A DNA stretch of 64,000 bases from assembly GCF_029892785.1 (NCBI RefSeq), contig NZ_JARXXA010000020.1, positions 19,641 to 83,640 of the forward strand, read 5' to 3'. How positions within the stretch are numbered: position 1 is the first letter of the stretch; each line of letters begins with the position of its first letter. This document shows, piece by piece, positions 45,998 to 53,991 of this stretch. The DNA is from Parabacteroides sp. PH5-46 (GTDB taxonomy: Bacteria; Bacteroidota; Bacteroidia; Bacteroidales; Tannerellaceae). A program made the position numbers and the translations under genes. The notes beneath the pieces were generated by a model. That model searched no databases and had not been told where the DNA came from. It was given only the letters and a program-made list of their open reading frames with translations.

Positions 45998-46743
45998 ACT
46001 GCTTTTATTTTACGGAACAAATCCGATGCAAATATAAAGTCGTTCAACGCTTGATTTTTCGCAGTCATCACCTGATGATTATCACCCTGCCACTCTTTTA
46101 TTCCTTCCTTGATAAAGACTATGTTTTCACCTATGTTTATGACAGAATTCATATCGTGAGTATTGATAATGGTTGTCATTTTATAGTCTTTGGTTATACT
46201 ATGGATCAGCTCGTCGATTATCAGTGAAGTTTTGGGATCCAAGCCTGAGTTTGGCTCGTCACAGAAAAGATATTTTGGATTCAGGGAAATAGCACGTGCA
46301 ATAGCAGCACGTTTCATCATCCCTCCACTTATTTCAGAGGGGTATAAATGTTCTGCATCCAGAAGGTTAACACGATCCAAACAAAACATGGCTCGCTTCT
46401 CCCTCTCTTTGTATGAATCGTTAGAGAACATATTCAGCGGAAACATCACGTTCTCCAATACCGTCATGCTATCAAACAAGGCCGATCCTTGAAAGAGCAT
46501 CCCCATTTCACGACGTAACACGTTCAGTTCCTTCTTATTCATCCCGATTAACTCACGCCCATCATACAGTATTTCCCCTGTATCCGGTCTCATTAAGCCG
46601 ATGATATTCTTTAGCAGAACCGTTTTCCCTGAACCACTTCGTCCGATTATCAGGTTTGTTTTCCCGGTTTCAAATACGGCATCGATATCATGCAATACCA
46701 TTCTGCCTTCAAAGGATTTGGAAAGATTTTTAACTTCAACCAT
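45973..46743 (-). CDS. Mla-type ABC transporter ATP-binding protein
   Basis: A 256-residue ATPase of the MlaF/Mkl family that powers phospholipid traffic between membranes. Walker A is IGRSGSGKTVLLKNI (about 33-47), the Q-loop GMLFQGSALFDSMTVLENVMFPL, the signature EISGGMMKRAAIARAIS (about 138-154), Walker B YLFCDEPNSGLDP, and the H-loop INTHD. The FQGSALFDSMTV block is typical of Mla ATPases. It follows the permease gene by 3 bp. No MCE-domain substrate-binding gene is adjacent. Confidence 0.9.
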   Translation of the reverse strand: MVEVKNLSKSFEGRMVLHDIDAVFETGKTNLIIGRSGSGKTVLLKNIIGLMRPDTGEILYDGRELIGMNKKELNVLRREMGMLFQGSALFDSMTVLENVMFPLNMFSNDSYKEREKRAMFCLDRVNLLDAEHLYPSEISGGMMKRAAIARAISLNPKYLFCDEPNSGLDPKTSLIIDELIHSITKDYKMTTIINTHDMNSVINIGENIVFIKEGIKEWQGDNHQVMTAKNQALNDFIFASDLFRKIKAVENQPEEG

Positions 46744-46746
46744 GTT

Positions 46747-47496
46747 CTATGTGAGCATTAAGTGAGTCATTATCACATCGGCAAGTAAGATCATTATACT
46801 ACTCATCACAACAGCGTTTGTACTGGCTTTACCAACTTCCAGGGCTCCACCTTTCACATAATAGCCAAAATAGGATGAAATGGAAGCTATTATAAAAGCA
46901 TATACTACCGACTTTATAATAGAATACCATACATAAAAGGGATTAAACCAAACCTGTAAGCCATACTCAAAGGCAGTTGGACTCATAACGCCTCCATCAC
47001 CCAGATGACTGGCAAAAACCCCTCCCATTATACCTGTAAACATACTGAAGACAACCAGTACCGGAATAAACGACATCAAGCCTACCAGCTTGGGCAGTAT
47101 AAGAAAGTTGGAAGAGTTAACCCCCATAATTTCCATCGCGTCAATTTGCTCGGTTACACGCATTGTACCTATTTCCGAAGCAATATTGCTACCCACCTTT
47201 CCGGCTAGTATCAAACACATAATAGAAGATGAAAATTCAAGCAAAATAATTTCACGGGTCATATAACCAATCGTAAAGGTAGGGATCATTGGGGAGGTGA
47301 TATTCAATGAAATCTGAATAGCAATAACTGTTCCGATAAATACAGATATAATTATCACAATCCAAAGCGAATCAAAACCAAGTTTATAGATTTCCTTTAT
47401 CAACTGTCTGAAAAACATCCCCCAACGATCAGGTATAGAGATGGCTTTCTTCATCAGCAATGTATATTCACCAAGCCTGTGTAGTGACTCATTCAT
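46747..47496 (-). CDS. MlaE-family ABC transporter permease
   Basis: A 249-residue inner-membrane permease of the MlaE family with five to six hydrophobic helices. SLWIVIIISVFIGTVIAIQ, GKVGSNIASEIGTMRVTEQIDAMEIMGVN (about 100-128, the conserved coupling region) and SYFGYYVKGGALEVGKASTNAVVMSSI (near the C-terminus) are characteristic. With the ATPase 3 bp downstream it should form a lipid transporter core. The MCE partner must be encoded elsewhere. It has its own promoter at 47522-47529. Confidence 0.9.
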   Translation of the reverse strand: MNESLHRLGEYTLLMKKAISIPDRWGMFFRQLIKEIYKLGFDSLWIVIIISVFIGTVIAIQISLNITSPMIPTFTIGYMTREIILLEFSSSIMCLILAGKVGSNIASEIGTMRVTEQIDAMEIMGVNSSNFLILPKLVGLMSFIPVLVVFSMFTGIMGGVFASHLGDGGVMSPTAFEYGLQVWFNPFYVWYSIIKSVVYAFIIASISSYFGYYVKGGALEVGKASTNAVVMSSIMILLADVIMTHLMLT

Positions 47497-47521
47497 GCGA
47501 TATCTAATTTATTTGAAAGGA

Positions 47522-47529
47522 CAAAGATA
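47522..47529 (-). promoter_or_regulatory. -7 promoter element for the Mla-type pair
   Basis: Minus-strand TATCTTTG fits TAnnTTTG, 25 bp upstream of the permease ATG at 47496 and immediately beyond the terminator hairpin 47543-47570. Confidence 0.6.
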
Positions 47530-47532
47530 AGA

Positions 47533-47646
47533 GAAAAATGCAAAAGGGAAACCTTCACAGGCTTCCCTTTCATAGACTAACCCTAAATTAACAATTAGTT
47601 AATTCAAAAAAAAGATAAGACGACTTTCTGTTGGAAAGTGTTTTTA
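47533..47646 (-). ncRNA. candidate small RNA between miaB and the permease gene
   Basis: In the 339-bp gap 47497-47835 a minus-strand -7 box TATCTTTG (47653-47660) is followed about 80 nt later by a terminator hairpin (47570-47543). That would give an RNA of about 110 nt with no open frame. Inside, ACTTTC and GAAAGT form a small hairpin (47622-47638 region), and TTAAC-taatt-GTTAA another. The rest of the gap (47661-47835) is AT-rich with no other signal I can support. No known RNA family is recognised, and the interval could instead be the tail of the miaB transcript. Confidence 0.3.
47543..47570 (-). terminator. intrinsic terminator in the miaB/permease gap
   Basis: AAGGGAAACC (47544-47553) and GGCTTCCCTT (47560-47569) pair with one mismatch over a 6-nt loop. 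On the minus strand the stem is followed by TTTTGCATTTTTC. It ends transcripts arriving from miaB or from the candidate small RNA. Confidence 0.65.
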
Positions 47647-47835
47647 CAAAGACAAAGATAGCTCTATTAGAGAACTTATAAAGAAAATGGTATTTTTTTT
47701 ATTTACTAATTAAGAAAGACTAAAAATAGTCAGTTTTGAAAATCAAAACCATCTGTTTTTAAAAACAATTGTCACCATTATACAAAACAGACGATTTCTA
47801 TATCTGCCATTTTTGAAAAGGCAATACAAGTGACA

Positions 47836-49182
47836 TTAAACAGGTTGCCCAAATAAAGTGGCAGAAGAAGCATGAGTAATTTTTACCCTAACAAACTGTC
47901 CGACTTTATAATTTTCCTTATCAAAAATTACAACTTTATTTTGGCTTGTTCTACCAAACAACTGTTCCCTTGAACGTTTCGAGAAGCCTTCAACCAATAC
48001 TTCAAACTCTTTACCTATATCATGTTGATTGCTTTCATCCGATAACTGGTTCTGCAGATCAATCAGACCTTGCAAACGTTTAACCTTCACTTCTTCAGGA
48101 ATATCATCCTCCAGATGCTTGGCTGCATAAGTTCCCGGACGCTCCGAATACTTAAACAAAAAAGCTGAATCATAGCCAACTTCACGCATCAGAGAAAGGG
48201 TTTCCTGATAATCTTCTTCCGTTTCGGAATGAAAACCACAAAACAAGTCAGTAGATATCGCACATTCGGGCAATATTCGACGAATAGCTGCTATACGCTC
48301 CAAATACCACTCACGCGTGTATTTGCGATTCATAACTTCCAATATACGGCTACTTCCTGATTGTGCCGGCAAATGAATGTGCTTACAGATATTCGGGTAG
48401 GCAGCCATAACGTGTAATGTATCGTCACTCATGTCTTTGGGGTGAGAAGTGGTGAAACGTATTCTCATCTCCGGAGCCTCCTTTGCTACACTCTCCAGCA
48501 ATAAAGGAAACGTAACAATAGTATCTCCTTTTTCAAAACGATACGAATTTACGTTTTGTCCCAAAAGAGTAACTTCTTTAAAGCCTTTCTCTTTCAGATC
48601 CCTGACCTCATTCAAAATACTCTCCAAATCACGACTTCGCTCTCTCCCTCTTGTATAAGGGACAATGCAATAGGAGCAAAAATTATTACACCCACGCATG
48701 ATCGAAATAAAGCCGGATATATGAACTCCACCTATCTTCAGAGGAATAACATCTTTATACGTTTCCTGGGTAGATAACTCTACATTAATAGCTTTTTCGC
48801 CCTGCTCTACAGCTCCAATTAAATGGGGCAAATCCATATATGAATCCGGTCCGACAACCAAATCCACCTGATGATCATGAATCAGCGATTCTTTTACTCG
48901 CTCTGCCATACAGCCTAAAACACCAATAATTAACCTCTTATTCTTTCGTTTTAACGAATGTAAATACTGAAGGCGATTATATATTTTTTGTTCAGCATTA
49001 TCTCTGACAGAACAGGTATTAAGAAAAATGGCATCGGCTTCCTCTATATTTTCTGTCATATAGTAACCGTCCATTTGCATGATAGAAGCTACCACCTCGC
49101 TATCTGCCACATTCATCTGACAACCGTATGTTTCAACATAAAGGTGTTTCCTTTTCTCGTTTTCTGAAATATTATTGTTCAT
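47836..49182 (-). CDS. miaB: tRNA i6A37 methylthiotransferase MiaB
   Basis: Radical SAM enzyme making ms2i6A37 in tRNAs that read codons starting with U. 448 residues. VETYGCQMNVADSEVV (about 16-31) with the first UPF0004 Cys, FLNTCSVRDNAE and GVLGCMAERVKE supply the auxiliary cluster. MRGCNNFCSYCIVPYTRGRERSRD (about 159-182) holds the CxxxCxxC. The C-terminal TRAM domain reads FEVLVEGFSKRSREQLFGRTSQNKVV. It stands alone; the next gene on the left is 339 bp away. Confidence 0.95.
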   Translation of the reverse strand: MNNNISENEKRKHLYVETYGCQMNVADSEVVASIMQMDGYYMTENIEEADAIFLNTCSVRDNAEQKIYNRLQYLHSLKRKNKRLIIGVLGCMAERVKESLIHDHQVDLVVGPDSYMDLPHLIGAVEQGEKAINVELSTQETYKDVIPLKIGGVHISGFISIMRGCNNFCSYCIVPYTRGRERSRDLESILNEVRDLKEKGFKEVTLLGQNVNSYRFEKGDTIVTFPLLLESVAKEAPEMRIRFTTSHPKDMSDDTLHVMAAYPNICKHIHLPAQSGSSRILEVMNRKYTREWYLERIAAIRRILPECAISTDLFCGFHSETEEDYQETLSLMREVGYDSAFLFKYSERPGTYAAKHLEDDIPEEVKVKRLQGLIDLQNQLSDESNQHDIGKEFEVLVEGFSKRSREQLFGRTSQNKVVIFDKENYKVGQFVRVKITHASSATLFGQPV

Positions 49183-49415
49183 TTTGTTTATTATTTACCA
49201 TTACGCCCATGTTAATAACTCTTAAATATTGATTTCTCGTCAAAAAAAGTGTTTGAAATACTTGCGTATACCAAACCGTTATTATATTTTTGTAACGAAA
49301 AACGTAAATTTTTTCATAGTTAAGGTTTTGGTTAAATCGAGTAAGGGTGGCTGCGAAGTTACCCTTATTTATTTTATTACTTCCTGTTAGTATTTTCATT
49401 CTCAATATTTTTTCA

Positions 49416-49423
49416 TACATTTG
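49416..49423 (+). promoter_or_regulatory. -7 promoter element for the small membrane protein
   Basis: TACATTTG fits TAnnTTTG, 22 bp before the ATG at 49446. Its position inside the longer frame that begins with a GTG at 49347 supports the inner start. A second match, TATTTTTG at 49285-49292, could give a longer leader. Confidence 0.6.
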
Positions 49424-49445
49424 GAGTGCAAAAATAATCAAAGTT

Positions 49446-49901
49446 ATGGATAACCTGGGTGATTGGCTTTACATTCTTATATTAGTTGCTGCCGGAATCA
49501 GCGGTTTGTCTTCTGGGAAAAAGAAGAAACAAGCCCAACAACCTCCGCGTCAACAACCGTCATACGGTGATATAAACAAGCCACAGGAAACTCAGGAACA
49601 AAAAGGGTTTTGGGAGATATTCGATGAAATGCAGCAAGAGCATAAACGCCAACAGCCTGCTCAACAACCGATGCCACAACAGATCAAAACAGAAAAACCA
49701 AAAAAAACTCAAAAAAAACAAACTGTTGTATCAACTCCGGCATTTAAGGAAGGAGAAAGAGCTATTATGGCTACAGCAAAATCTTCATTAGCTAACAGCT
49801 CCGACACAGAAGATTTCAATTTATTGGAAGATTCTCTTCTGGAGGTAGAAGAATTGAAAAAAGCTGTTATTTATTCAGAAATACTAAACCGCAAGTATTA
49901 A
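49446..49901 (+). CDS. small single-pass membrane protein, Gln/Pro/Lys-rich
   Basis: A 151-residue protein that I do not recognise beyond a conserved-hypothetical look. One N-terminal transmembrane helix (about 6-22, WLYILILVAAGISGLSS) is followed by SGKKKKQ, so the long C-terminal part should be cytoplasmic. That part is rich in Gln, Pro and Lys (QQPPRQQPSYGD, QQPAQQPMPQQ, KKTQKKQ), hence disordered. A C-terminal helix-prone acidic segment DFNLLEDSLLEVEELKKAVIYSEILNRKY may bind a partner. The ATG at 49446 was chosen because a promoter box lies between it and the upstream GTG. Function unknown. Confidence 0.7.
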   Translation: MDNLGDWLYILILVAAGISGLSSGKKKKQAQQPPRQQPSYGDINKPQETQEQKGFWEIFDEMQQEHKRQQPAQQPMPQQIKTEKPKKTQKKQTVVSTPAFKEGERAIMATAKSSLANSSDTEDFNLLEDSLLEVEELKKAVIYSEILNRKY

Positions 49902-49918
49902 ACATCTGTTCTTTTTAA

Positions 49919-49926
49919 TACCTTTG
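49919..49926 (+). promoter_or_regulatory. -7 promoter element for the CoA-transferase
   Basis: TACCTTTG fits TAnnTTTG and would give a leader of about 44 nt before the ATG at 49977. Confidence 0.6.
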
Positions 49927-49976
49927 CGCCCAAAGTTTAAAGTTAGGTATTTTCTCACATTATTAATTTTAGTATC

Positions 49977-51473
49977 ATGGCATTAAAATTTATTACAGCT
50001 GAAGAAGCCGCATTATTAATCCATCACGACGACAATGTAGGCTTTAGTGGATTTACTGCTGCCGGATGTCCCAAAGCCGTTCCGGTAGCTATTGCTAAAA
50101 GAGCAAAAGAAGAACACGAAAAGGGGAATCCGTTCCAGATAGGTATGTTCAACGGAGCATCTACTGGAGATAAACTGGACGGAGAACTTGCACGCGCCAA
50201 AGCGATCAAATTTCGTACACCTTATCAGTCTAACAAAGATTTACGCGCACTTTTAAACGCTCGCGAAACTGCTTATTTCGACATGCACCTCTCCGAGCTG
50301 CCACAATCCCTGCGTTATGGCTTCCTGGGAAAGGTTAACATCGCAATCATCGAAGCTGCAGACGTTACTGAAAACGGAGAAATAATCCCGACTACAGGTG
50401 TTGGCATTGCACCGACAATCTGTCGCTTGGCTGACAAAATCATCGTAGAATTAAACAAGAAACATCCGAAGGAACTCCGTGGTATGCACGACATATACGA
50501 GCCACAGGATCCTCCCCTTCGTCGCGAAATTCCAATTTATGCACCATCTGACAGAATAGGACAACCTTTCATTAAGGTTGACCCGGCTAAAATTGCAGGT
50601 GTAGTTGTAACTGAAGAGCCTAACGAAGGTGGCACGTTTACTCCTCTAGACGAGGCAACATTGGCTATCGGCGAAAATGTAGCCGCATTCCTTGTTGCAG
50701 AGATGAAAGCCGGACGCTTGCCAAAAGACTTCGTTCCTTTGCAAAGTGGGGTAGGAAATGTGGCAAATGCTGTGTTAGGCTGCATGGGTGAGAACAAAAA
50801 TATTCCAAACTTCAACGTATATACTGAAGTAATCCAGGATTCAGTTATTAAACTGATGAAAGACGGTCGGGTTAAATTTGCCAGCGGATGTTCGCTTACT
50901 GTCTCTAACGAAGTGATAGACGACATTTATAATAACCTTGATTTCTTCAAAGACAAGATTCTGCTTCGCCCACAGGAGATATCCAACAATCCTGAGGTTG
51001 CTCGTCGTTTAGGACTGGTAGCTATCAATACAGCTCTTGAGGCTGACATCTTTGGTAATATCAACTCCACCCACGTTTCCGGCACACGCATGATGAATGG
51101 TATCGGAGGGTCTGCCGACTTTACACGTGCAGCAATGTGTTCTATCTTTACCACTCCGTCTACGGCAAAAGACGGTAAGATAAGTGCGTTTGTCCCCATG
51201 GTATCACATACCGACCACAGCGAACACTCTGTTAAGGTAATTATTACCGAATACGGGGTAGCAGACCTACGCGGAACATCGCCTATACAGCGTGCCCGCA
51301 AGATTATAGACAACTGTGTGCATCCTGACTACAAGCCTTTATTAAACGAATACCTGGAGATGGGTATCAAAGGCCATACACCGCATAACCTGAAATGTTG
51401 CTTTGCTTTCCACGAAGAATTGGCAAAAAGCGGCGACATGCGCAATGTAGACTGGAGCCTGTATAATAAGTAA
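49977..51473 (+). CDS. acyl-CoA:carboxylate CoA-transferase (acetyl-CoA hydrolase/transferase family)
   Basis: A 498-residue CoA-transferase of the Cat1/ScpC/AarC family, which moves CoA among acetate, succinate and propionate. SGFTAAGCPKAVP (about 22-34) and QSGVGNVANAVLG (about 257-269) are oxyanion and CoA-loop motifs. The nucleophilic glutamate is Glu284 in VYTEVIQDS. VSHTDHSEHSVKVIITEYGVADLRG is also diagnostic. In Bacteroidales fermentation the likely role is releasing propionate or acetate while forming succinyl-CoA, which fits meaB in this window. Precise acyl preference is uncertain. It ends at a strong terminator. Confidence 0.9.
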   Translation: MALKFITAEEAALLIHHDDNVGFSGFTAAGCPKAVPVAIAKRAKEEHEKGNPFQIGMFNGASTGDKLDGELARAKAIKFRTPYQSNKDLRALLNARETAYFDMHLSELPQSLRYGFLGKVNIAIIEAADVTENGEIIPTTGVGIAPTICRLADKIIVELNKKHPKELRGMHDIYEPQDPPLRREIPIYAPSDRIGQPFIKVDPAKIAGVVVTEEPNEGGTFTPLDEATLAIGENVAAFLVAEMKAGRLPKDFVPLQSGVGNVANAVLGCMGENKNIPNFNVYTEVIQDSVIKLMKDGRVKFASGCSLTVSNEVIDDIYNNLDFFKDKILLRPQEISNNPEVARRLGLVAINTALEADIFGNINSTHVSGTRMMNGIGGSADFTRAAMCSIFTTPSTAKDGKISAFVPMVSHTDHSEHSVKVIITEYGVADLRGTSPIQRARKIIDNCVHPDYKPLLNEYLEMGIKGHTPHNLKCCFAFHEELAKSGDMRNVDWSLYNK

Positions 51474-51492
51474 AGAACTATACTCCCTGATA

Positions 51493-51530
51493 AAAAAGCG
51501 ACCGGGCAGAAGTCCGGTCGCTTTTTGTAT
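51493..51530 (+). terminator. strong intrinsic terminator after the CoA-transferase
   Basis: AAAAAGCGACCGG (51493-51505) and CCGGTCGCTTTTT (51514-51526) form a 13-bp perfect stem with an 8-nt loop and a T-run. It is probably bidirectional, serving the convergent phosphatase gene as well. Confidence 0.9.
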
Positions 51531-51546
51531 CTAATGACAACTGTTC

Positions 51547-52077
51547 TTAAAAGGTAAGCTTTATTATTTCGCCGTAAGCCGGAATTTTGTAGAATGCTTC
51601 TTCTGCAGGGTATTCTCCAGCATACACTCGGGCATTGGTCAAGACACCGCCATGAGCAAAAACACAGACTTTATCATAACCACCAGCTCGTATTTCATCC
51701 AAGAAGTTAGCCACACGATTATATTGATCTGAAAAAGATTCTCCTCCGGGAGCCGGAATATTTCGCCAATCTGCAAACCAAGGCTTAGCACGAGGATCTT
51801 CATTTACTTCCTGCCACGACTTCATCTCCCACTCACCAAAATTAAGTTCCTTGATTCGGTCGTCGTGCTCTGCATCCGGATATCCACAATAAGTAGCCAG
51901 CCTGACACAGCGAGTCAGGGGGCTGCACCATATTCTATCGAAAGACAGCCCGGCCAACTGCTGCTTTACAATTTCAGCTTCCTGCGCAAATGTATCTTTT
52001 AGCCCTACGTCGGACTGCCCATACGTATATCCGGGCGGAACATCAACGGCTGTGTGCCTTATCATGTATATATCCAT
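51547..52077 (-). CDS. cobC: histidine phosphatase, probable alpha-ribazole phosphatase
   Basis: A 176-residue member of the histidine phosphatase superfamily. The phosphohistidine motif is IRHTAVDVPPGYTYGQSDV (6-24), with His8 and Thr in place of the usual Gly. IWCSPLTRCVRLA contributes a second Arg pair, LNFGEWEMKSW a conserved glutamate, and VCVFAHGGVLTNA the second catalytic His. This combination is typical of alpha-ribazole-5'-phosphate phosphatase in cobalamin assembly. No other cobalamin genes are near, so a general small phosphatase remains possible. It follows a lipoprotein gene by 15 bp. Confidence 0.75.
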   Translation of the reverse strand: MDIYMIRHTAVDVPPGYTYGQSDVGLKDTFAQEAEIVKQQLAGLSFDRIWCSPLTRCVRLATYCGYPDAEHDDRIKELNFGEWEMKSWQEVNEDPRAKPWFADWRNIPAPGGESFSDQYNRVANFLDEIRAGGYDKVCVFAHGGVLTNARVYAGEYPAEEAFYKIPAYGEIIKLTF

Positions 52078-52092
52078 AGCAATCTCTTTTTG

Positions 52093-52920
52093 TTATTGAT
52101 TTAGTTTTCCTTCCAAATATGATTTCTTTTTAACCGACTTTTCCCGTTCGGTGGTCAGCACATCTATGTCTGTCAAGACTGAGGCCAGGTTGTAAGTAGC
52201 AATCAGGGCTTTCTTATCCGCTTCAGCCAAATAGATGGTATATGCCTTTCCGCCTGTATAATCTATTTTTATACGTTCTTTCTCGTTGGCATAAATAAAC
52301 TTCACGGCGTCTACGGCATTCTCCCCTTTATAGGTAACTACTTCCGTAGTATTTCCCATATCTTCAAAGCGATAATTAAGTCCTCCGTCATACGGAATAG
52401 AAGCTGTTTCGGCAAAAGAGCCATCCTTAACACTTACCTTTACACCTGTATGATTGATTCCCCTGCTGCCAAAATAGACACTCGCCAGGTACATCTCACC
52501 AAATTCATTTACTCCGCAACGAATATAGTTTCGTTCTACATTTTTCTCGATTGTTTGCTGTTTCCAGATATAATTACCTACCTCCTGATATTCTGCATCC
52601 TTTTCAAGCACAAAAGCTTTGCTTAATTCTTCGGCTTCCATTCTTTTGATGGGCAAAAGGCTGTCGCAATAAACGATATTCCTGTCGGCTTCCTTCAATT
52701 CTATCTGACGCATCAGTTCCAATGTTTCTTTCAGCACGTTCAGCTCTTTCGGATACTTCGCGCGGATACTGTCTATTCCATTTTTCGCGGCAAATAAATC
52801 ATTTTGCTCATACAAGCTTCTAGCTTGCTCCAGCATGTTCCGGGCTTCCTTTTCCTGCTTGCCACAAGCCACCATCAATAGCATCAGGAGCATCGTACAA
52901 ATAATATACTTCTTCATCAT
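52093..52920 (-). CDS. uncharacterised lipoprotein
   Basis: A 275-residue lipoprotein with lipobox MVAC (Cys19). Residues about 22-75 are helical and charged (EARNMLEQARSLYEQNDLFAAKNGIDSIRAKYPKEL), resembling a single TPR-like pair or coiled coil. The C-terminal half looks beta-rich (MYLASVYFGSRGINHTGVKVSVKDG, YDGGLNYRFEDMG). I do not recognise the family. It is transcribed with the histidine phosphatase downstream and has its own -7 box. Envelope location is inferred from the lipobox. Confidence 0.75.
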   Translation of the reverse strand: MMKKYIICTMLLMLLMVACGKQEKEARNMLEQARSLYEQNDLFAAKNGIDSIRAKYPKELNVLKETLELMRQIELKEADRNIVYCDSLLPIKRMEAEELSKAFVLEKDAEYQEVGNYIWKQQTIEKNVERNYIRCGVNEFGEMYLASVYFGSRGINHTGVKVSVKDGSFAETASIPYDGGLNYRFEDMGNTTEVVTYKGENAVDAVKFIYANEKERIKIDYTGGKAYTIYLAEADKKALIATYNLASVLTDIDVLTTEREKSVKKKSYLEGKLNQ

Positions 52921-52940
52921 ACAATCTTCATTCTTTCACA

Positions 52941-52948
52941 CAAATGTA
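52941..52948 (-). promoter_or_regulatory. -7 promoter element for the lipoprotein-phosphatase pair
   Basis: Minus-strand TACATTTG fits TAnnTTTG and lies 20 bp upstream of the lipoprotein ATG at 52920. Confidence 0.65.
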
Positions 52949-53011
52949 AACAAAATGCAGCAAAAAATCGTAATATTGCATCTGTATATATAGGACAAAG
53001 AAGAATGAATC

Positions 53012-53476
53012 ATGAAAATAATTAGCTACTCCATATTGAACACCCTCGCAAACAGATGGGCTATCGGACTGTTGCTACTGGCGCTGTTTTCATGTAACGA
53101 CGCTAATGAAGAGAGTTTAGCGGCAACCGACAGTTTATCTCCCACAGCCAACTATGAGATAAAAGGTAAAGTGGTAAGCGAAAAAGATGAAGCAATCGCT
53201 TTGCCTAACATATTGATAGAAATTATTATCGAAAAGCCCAGCCTGCATATTGATTCCTTATACACTGGAAATGATGGAGGGTTTGACTGGTCGCGCCCTA
53301 TAACCACTTTCAATGAAACAGCCTCGTTTTCTATTGCCGCAACCGACACCAGTGGTCGCTACGAACAAAAGAGAACAAGTATCTCCTTCACAAAAGAAGA
53401 AGTAAGTAATGCGGCTTCCTGGTTCCTGGGAGAAGGAAAAAAAGAAATAACAATCAAACTGAGAGAGAAAGAGTAA
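53012..53476 (+). CDS. radical SAM-associated lipoprotein, first copy
   Basis: A 154-residue lipoprotein with a long n-region and lipobox LFSC (Cys28). After a short linker, NYEIKGKVVSEKDEAIALPNILIEI begins a beta-sandwich of the carboxypeptidase-regulatory-like type, with SLYTGNDGGFDWSRP as a second conserved strand pair and WFLGEGKKEITIKL at the end. It is clearly related to the next gene, 14 bp downstream, but replaces that protein's YGTPHASYAIKGKV block with LSPTANYEIKGKV. It appears to be a diverged partner in the radical SAM cassette; function unknown. Confidence 0.75.
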   Translation: MKIISYSILNTLANRWAIGLLLLALFSCNDANEESLAATDSLSPTANYEIKGKVVSEKDEAIALPNILIEIIIEKPSLHIDSLYTGNDGGFDWSRPITTFNETASFSIAATDTSGRYEQKRTSISFTKEEVSNAASWFLGEGKKEITIKLREKE

Positions 53477-53490
53477 TACAACTACTACTT

Positions 53491-53991
53491 ATGAAGAAAA
53501 TCCATCGTTCACTAATCAAAGGCACTAACTGGGCATTAGCCGGATTATTATCATTAGTAGGCTATTCCTGTTCAAATAACAATGAGGATGAACTGGTAGC
53601 TGAATACGGCACTCCTCATGCCAGTTATGCTATTAAAGGGAAAGTAACCAATGAGAGCCATGAGGCTATCCCTTATTTACAGGTAGAAGTTATTAAACAT
53701 GAAGGAGAAGATAATTACTTCCAGGATATTGACACACTTTATACCGATAAAAACGGAGATTTTAGTTGGGAAAACACTCTCGTGTCTTTTGGAAGCGATA
53801 TTAGTGTAGATGTAATTACCCAAGACATTGACGGAAATGCAAATGGCAGCTATTTGTCTGACACCACCACCGTATCTTTCAAAAGCGAAGATATGACAGG
53901 CCCCACCGGACATTGGTATTTTGGGAAAGCTGAAAAGGAAATAGCTATTGTATTAAAAGAAGAGACAAAAGAGCCGGAGGCTGAAGAGTGA
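53491..53991 (+). CDS. radical SAM-associated putative lipoprotein, second copy
   Basis: A 166-residue lipoprotein: KIHRSLIKGTNWALAGLLSLVGYSC with lipobox VGYSC (Cys27), an acidic linker, then YGTPHASYAIKGKVTNE. From memory, the YG-x-P...Y-x-(I/V)-KG pattern typifies lipoproteins encoded beside rSAM/SPASM enzymes in Bacteroidales. A beta-sandwich follows (DTLYTDKNGDFSWENT, HWYFGKAEKEIAIVLKE) and an acidic C-terminal tail. The stop codon overlaps the GTG start of the radical SAM gene, so the two are translationally coupled. It is the best candidate substrate of that enzyme; modification is inferred only from context. Confidence 0.8.
   Translation: MKKIHRSLIKGTNWALAGLLSLVGYSCSNNNEDELVAEYGTPHASYAIKGKVTNESHEAIPYLQVEVIKHEGEDNYFQDIDTLYTDKNGDFSWENTLVSFGSDISVDVITQDIDGNANGSYLSDTTTVSFKSEDMTGPTGHWYFGKAEKEIAIVLKEETKEPEAEE

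Noticed and set aside
49347..49445. 33-codon GTG-initiated extension of the small membrane protein
   Set aside because: A TAnnTTTG box at 49416-49423 lies inside it and the ATG at 49446 gives a simple single-helix protein.
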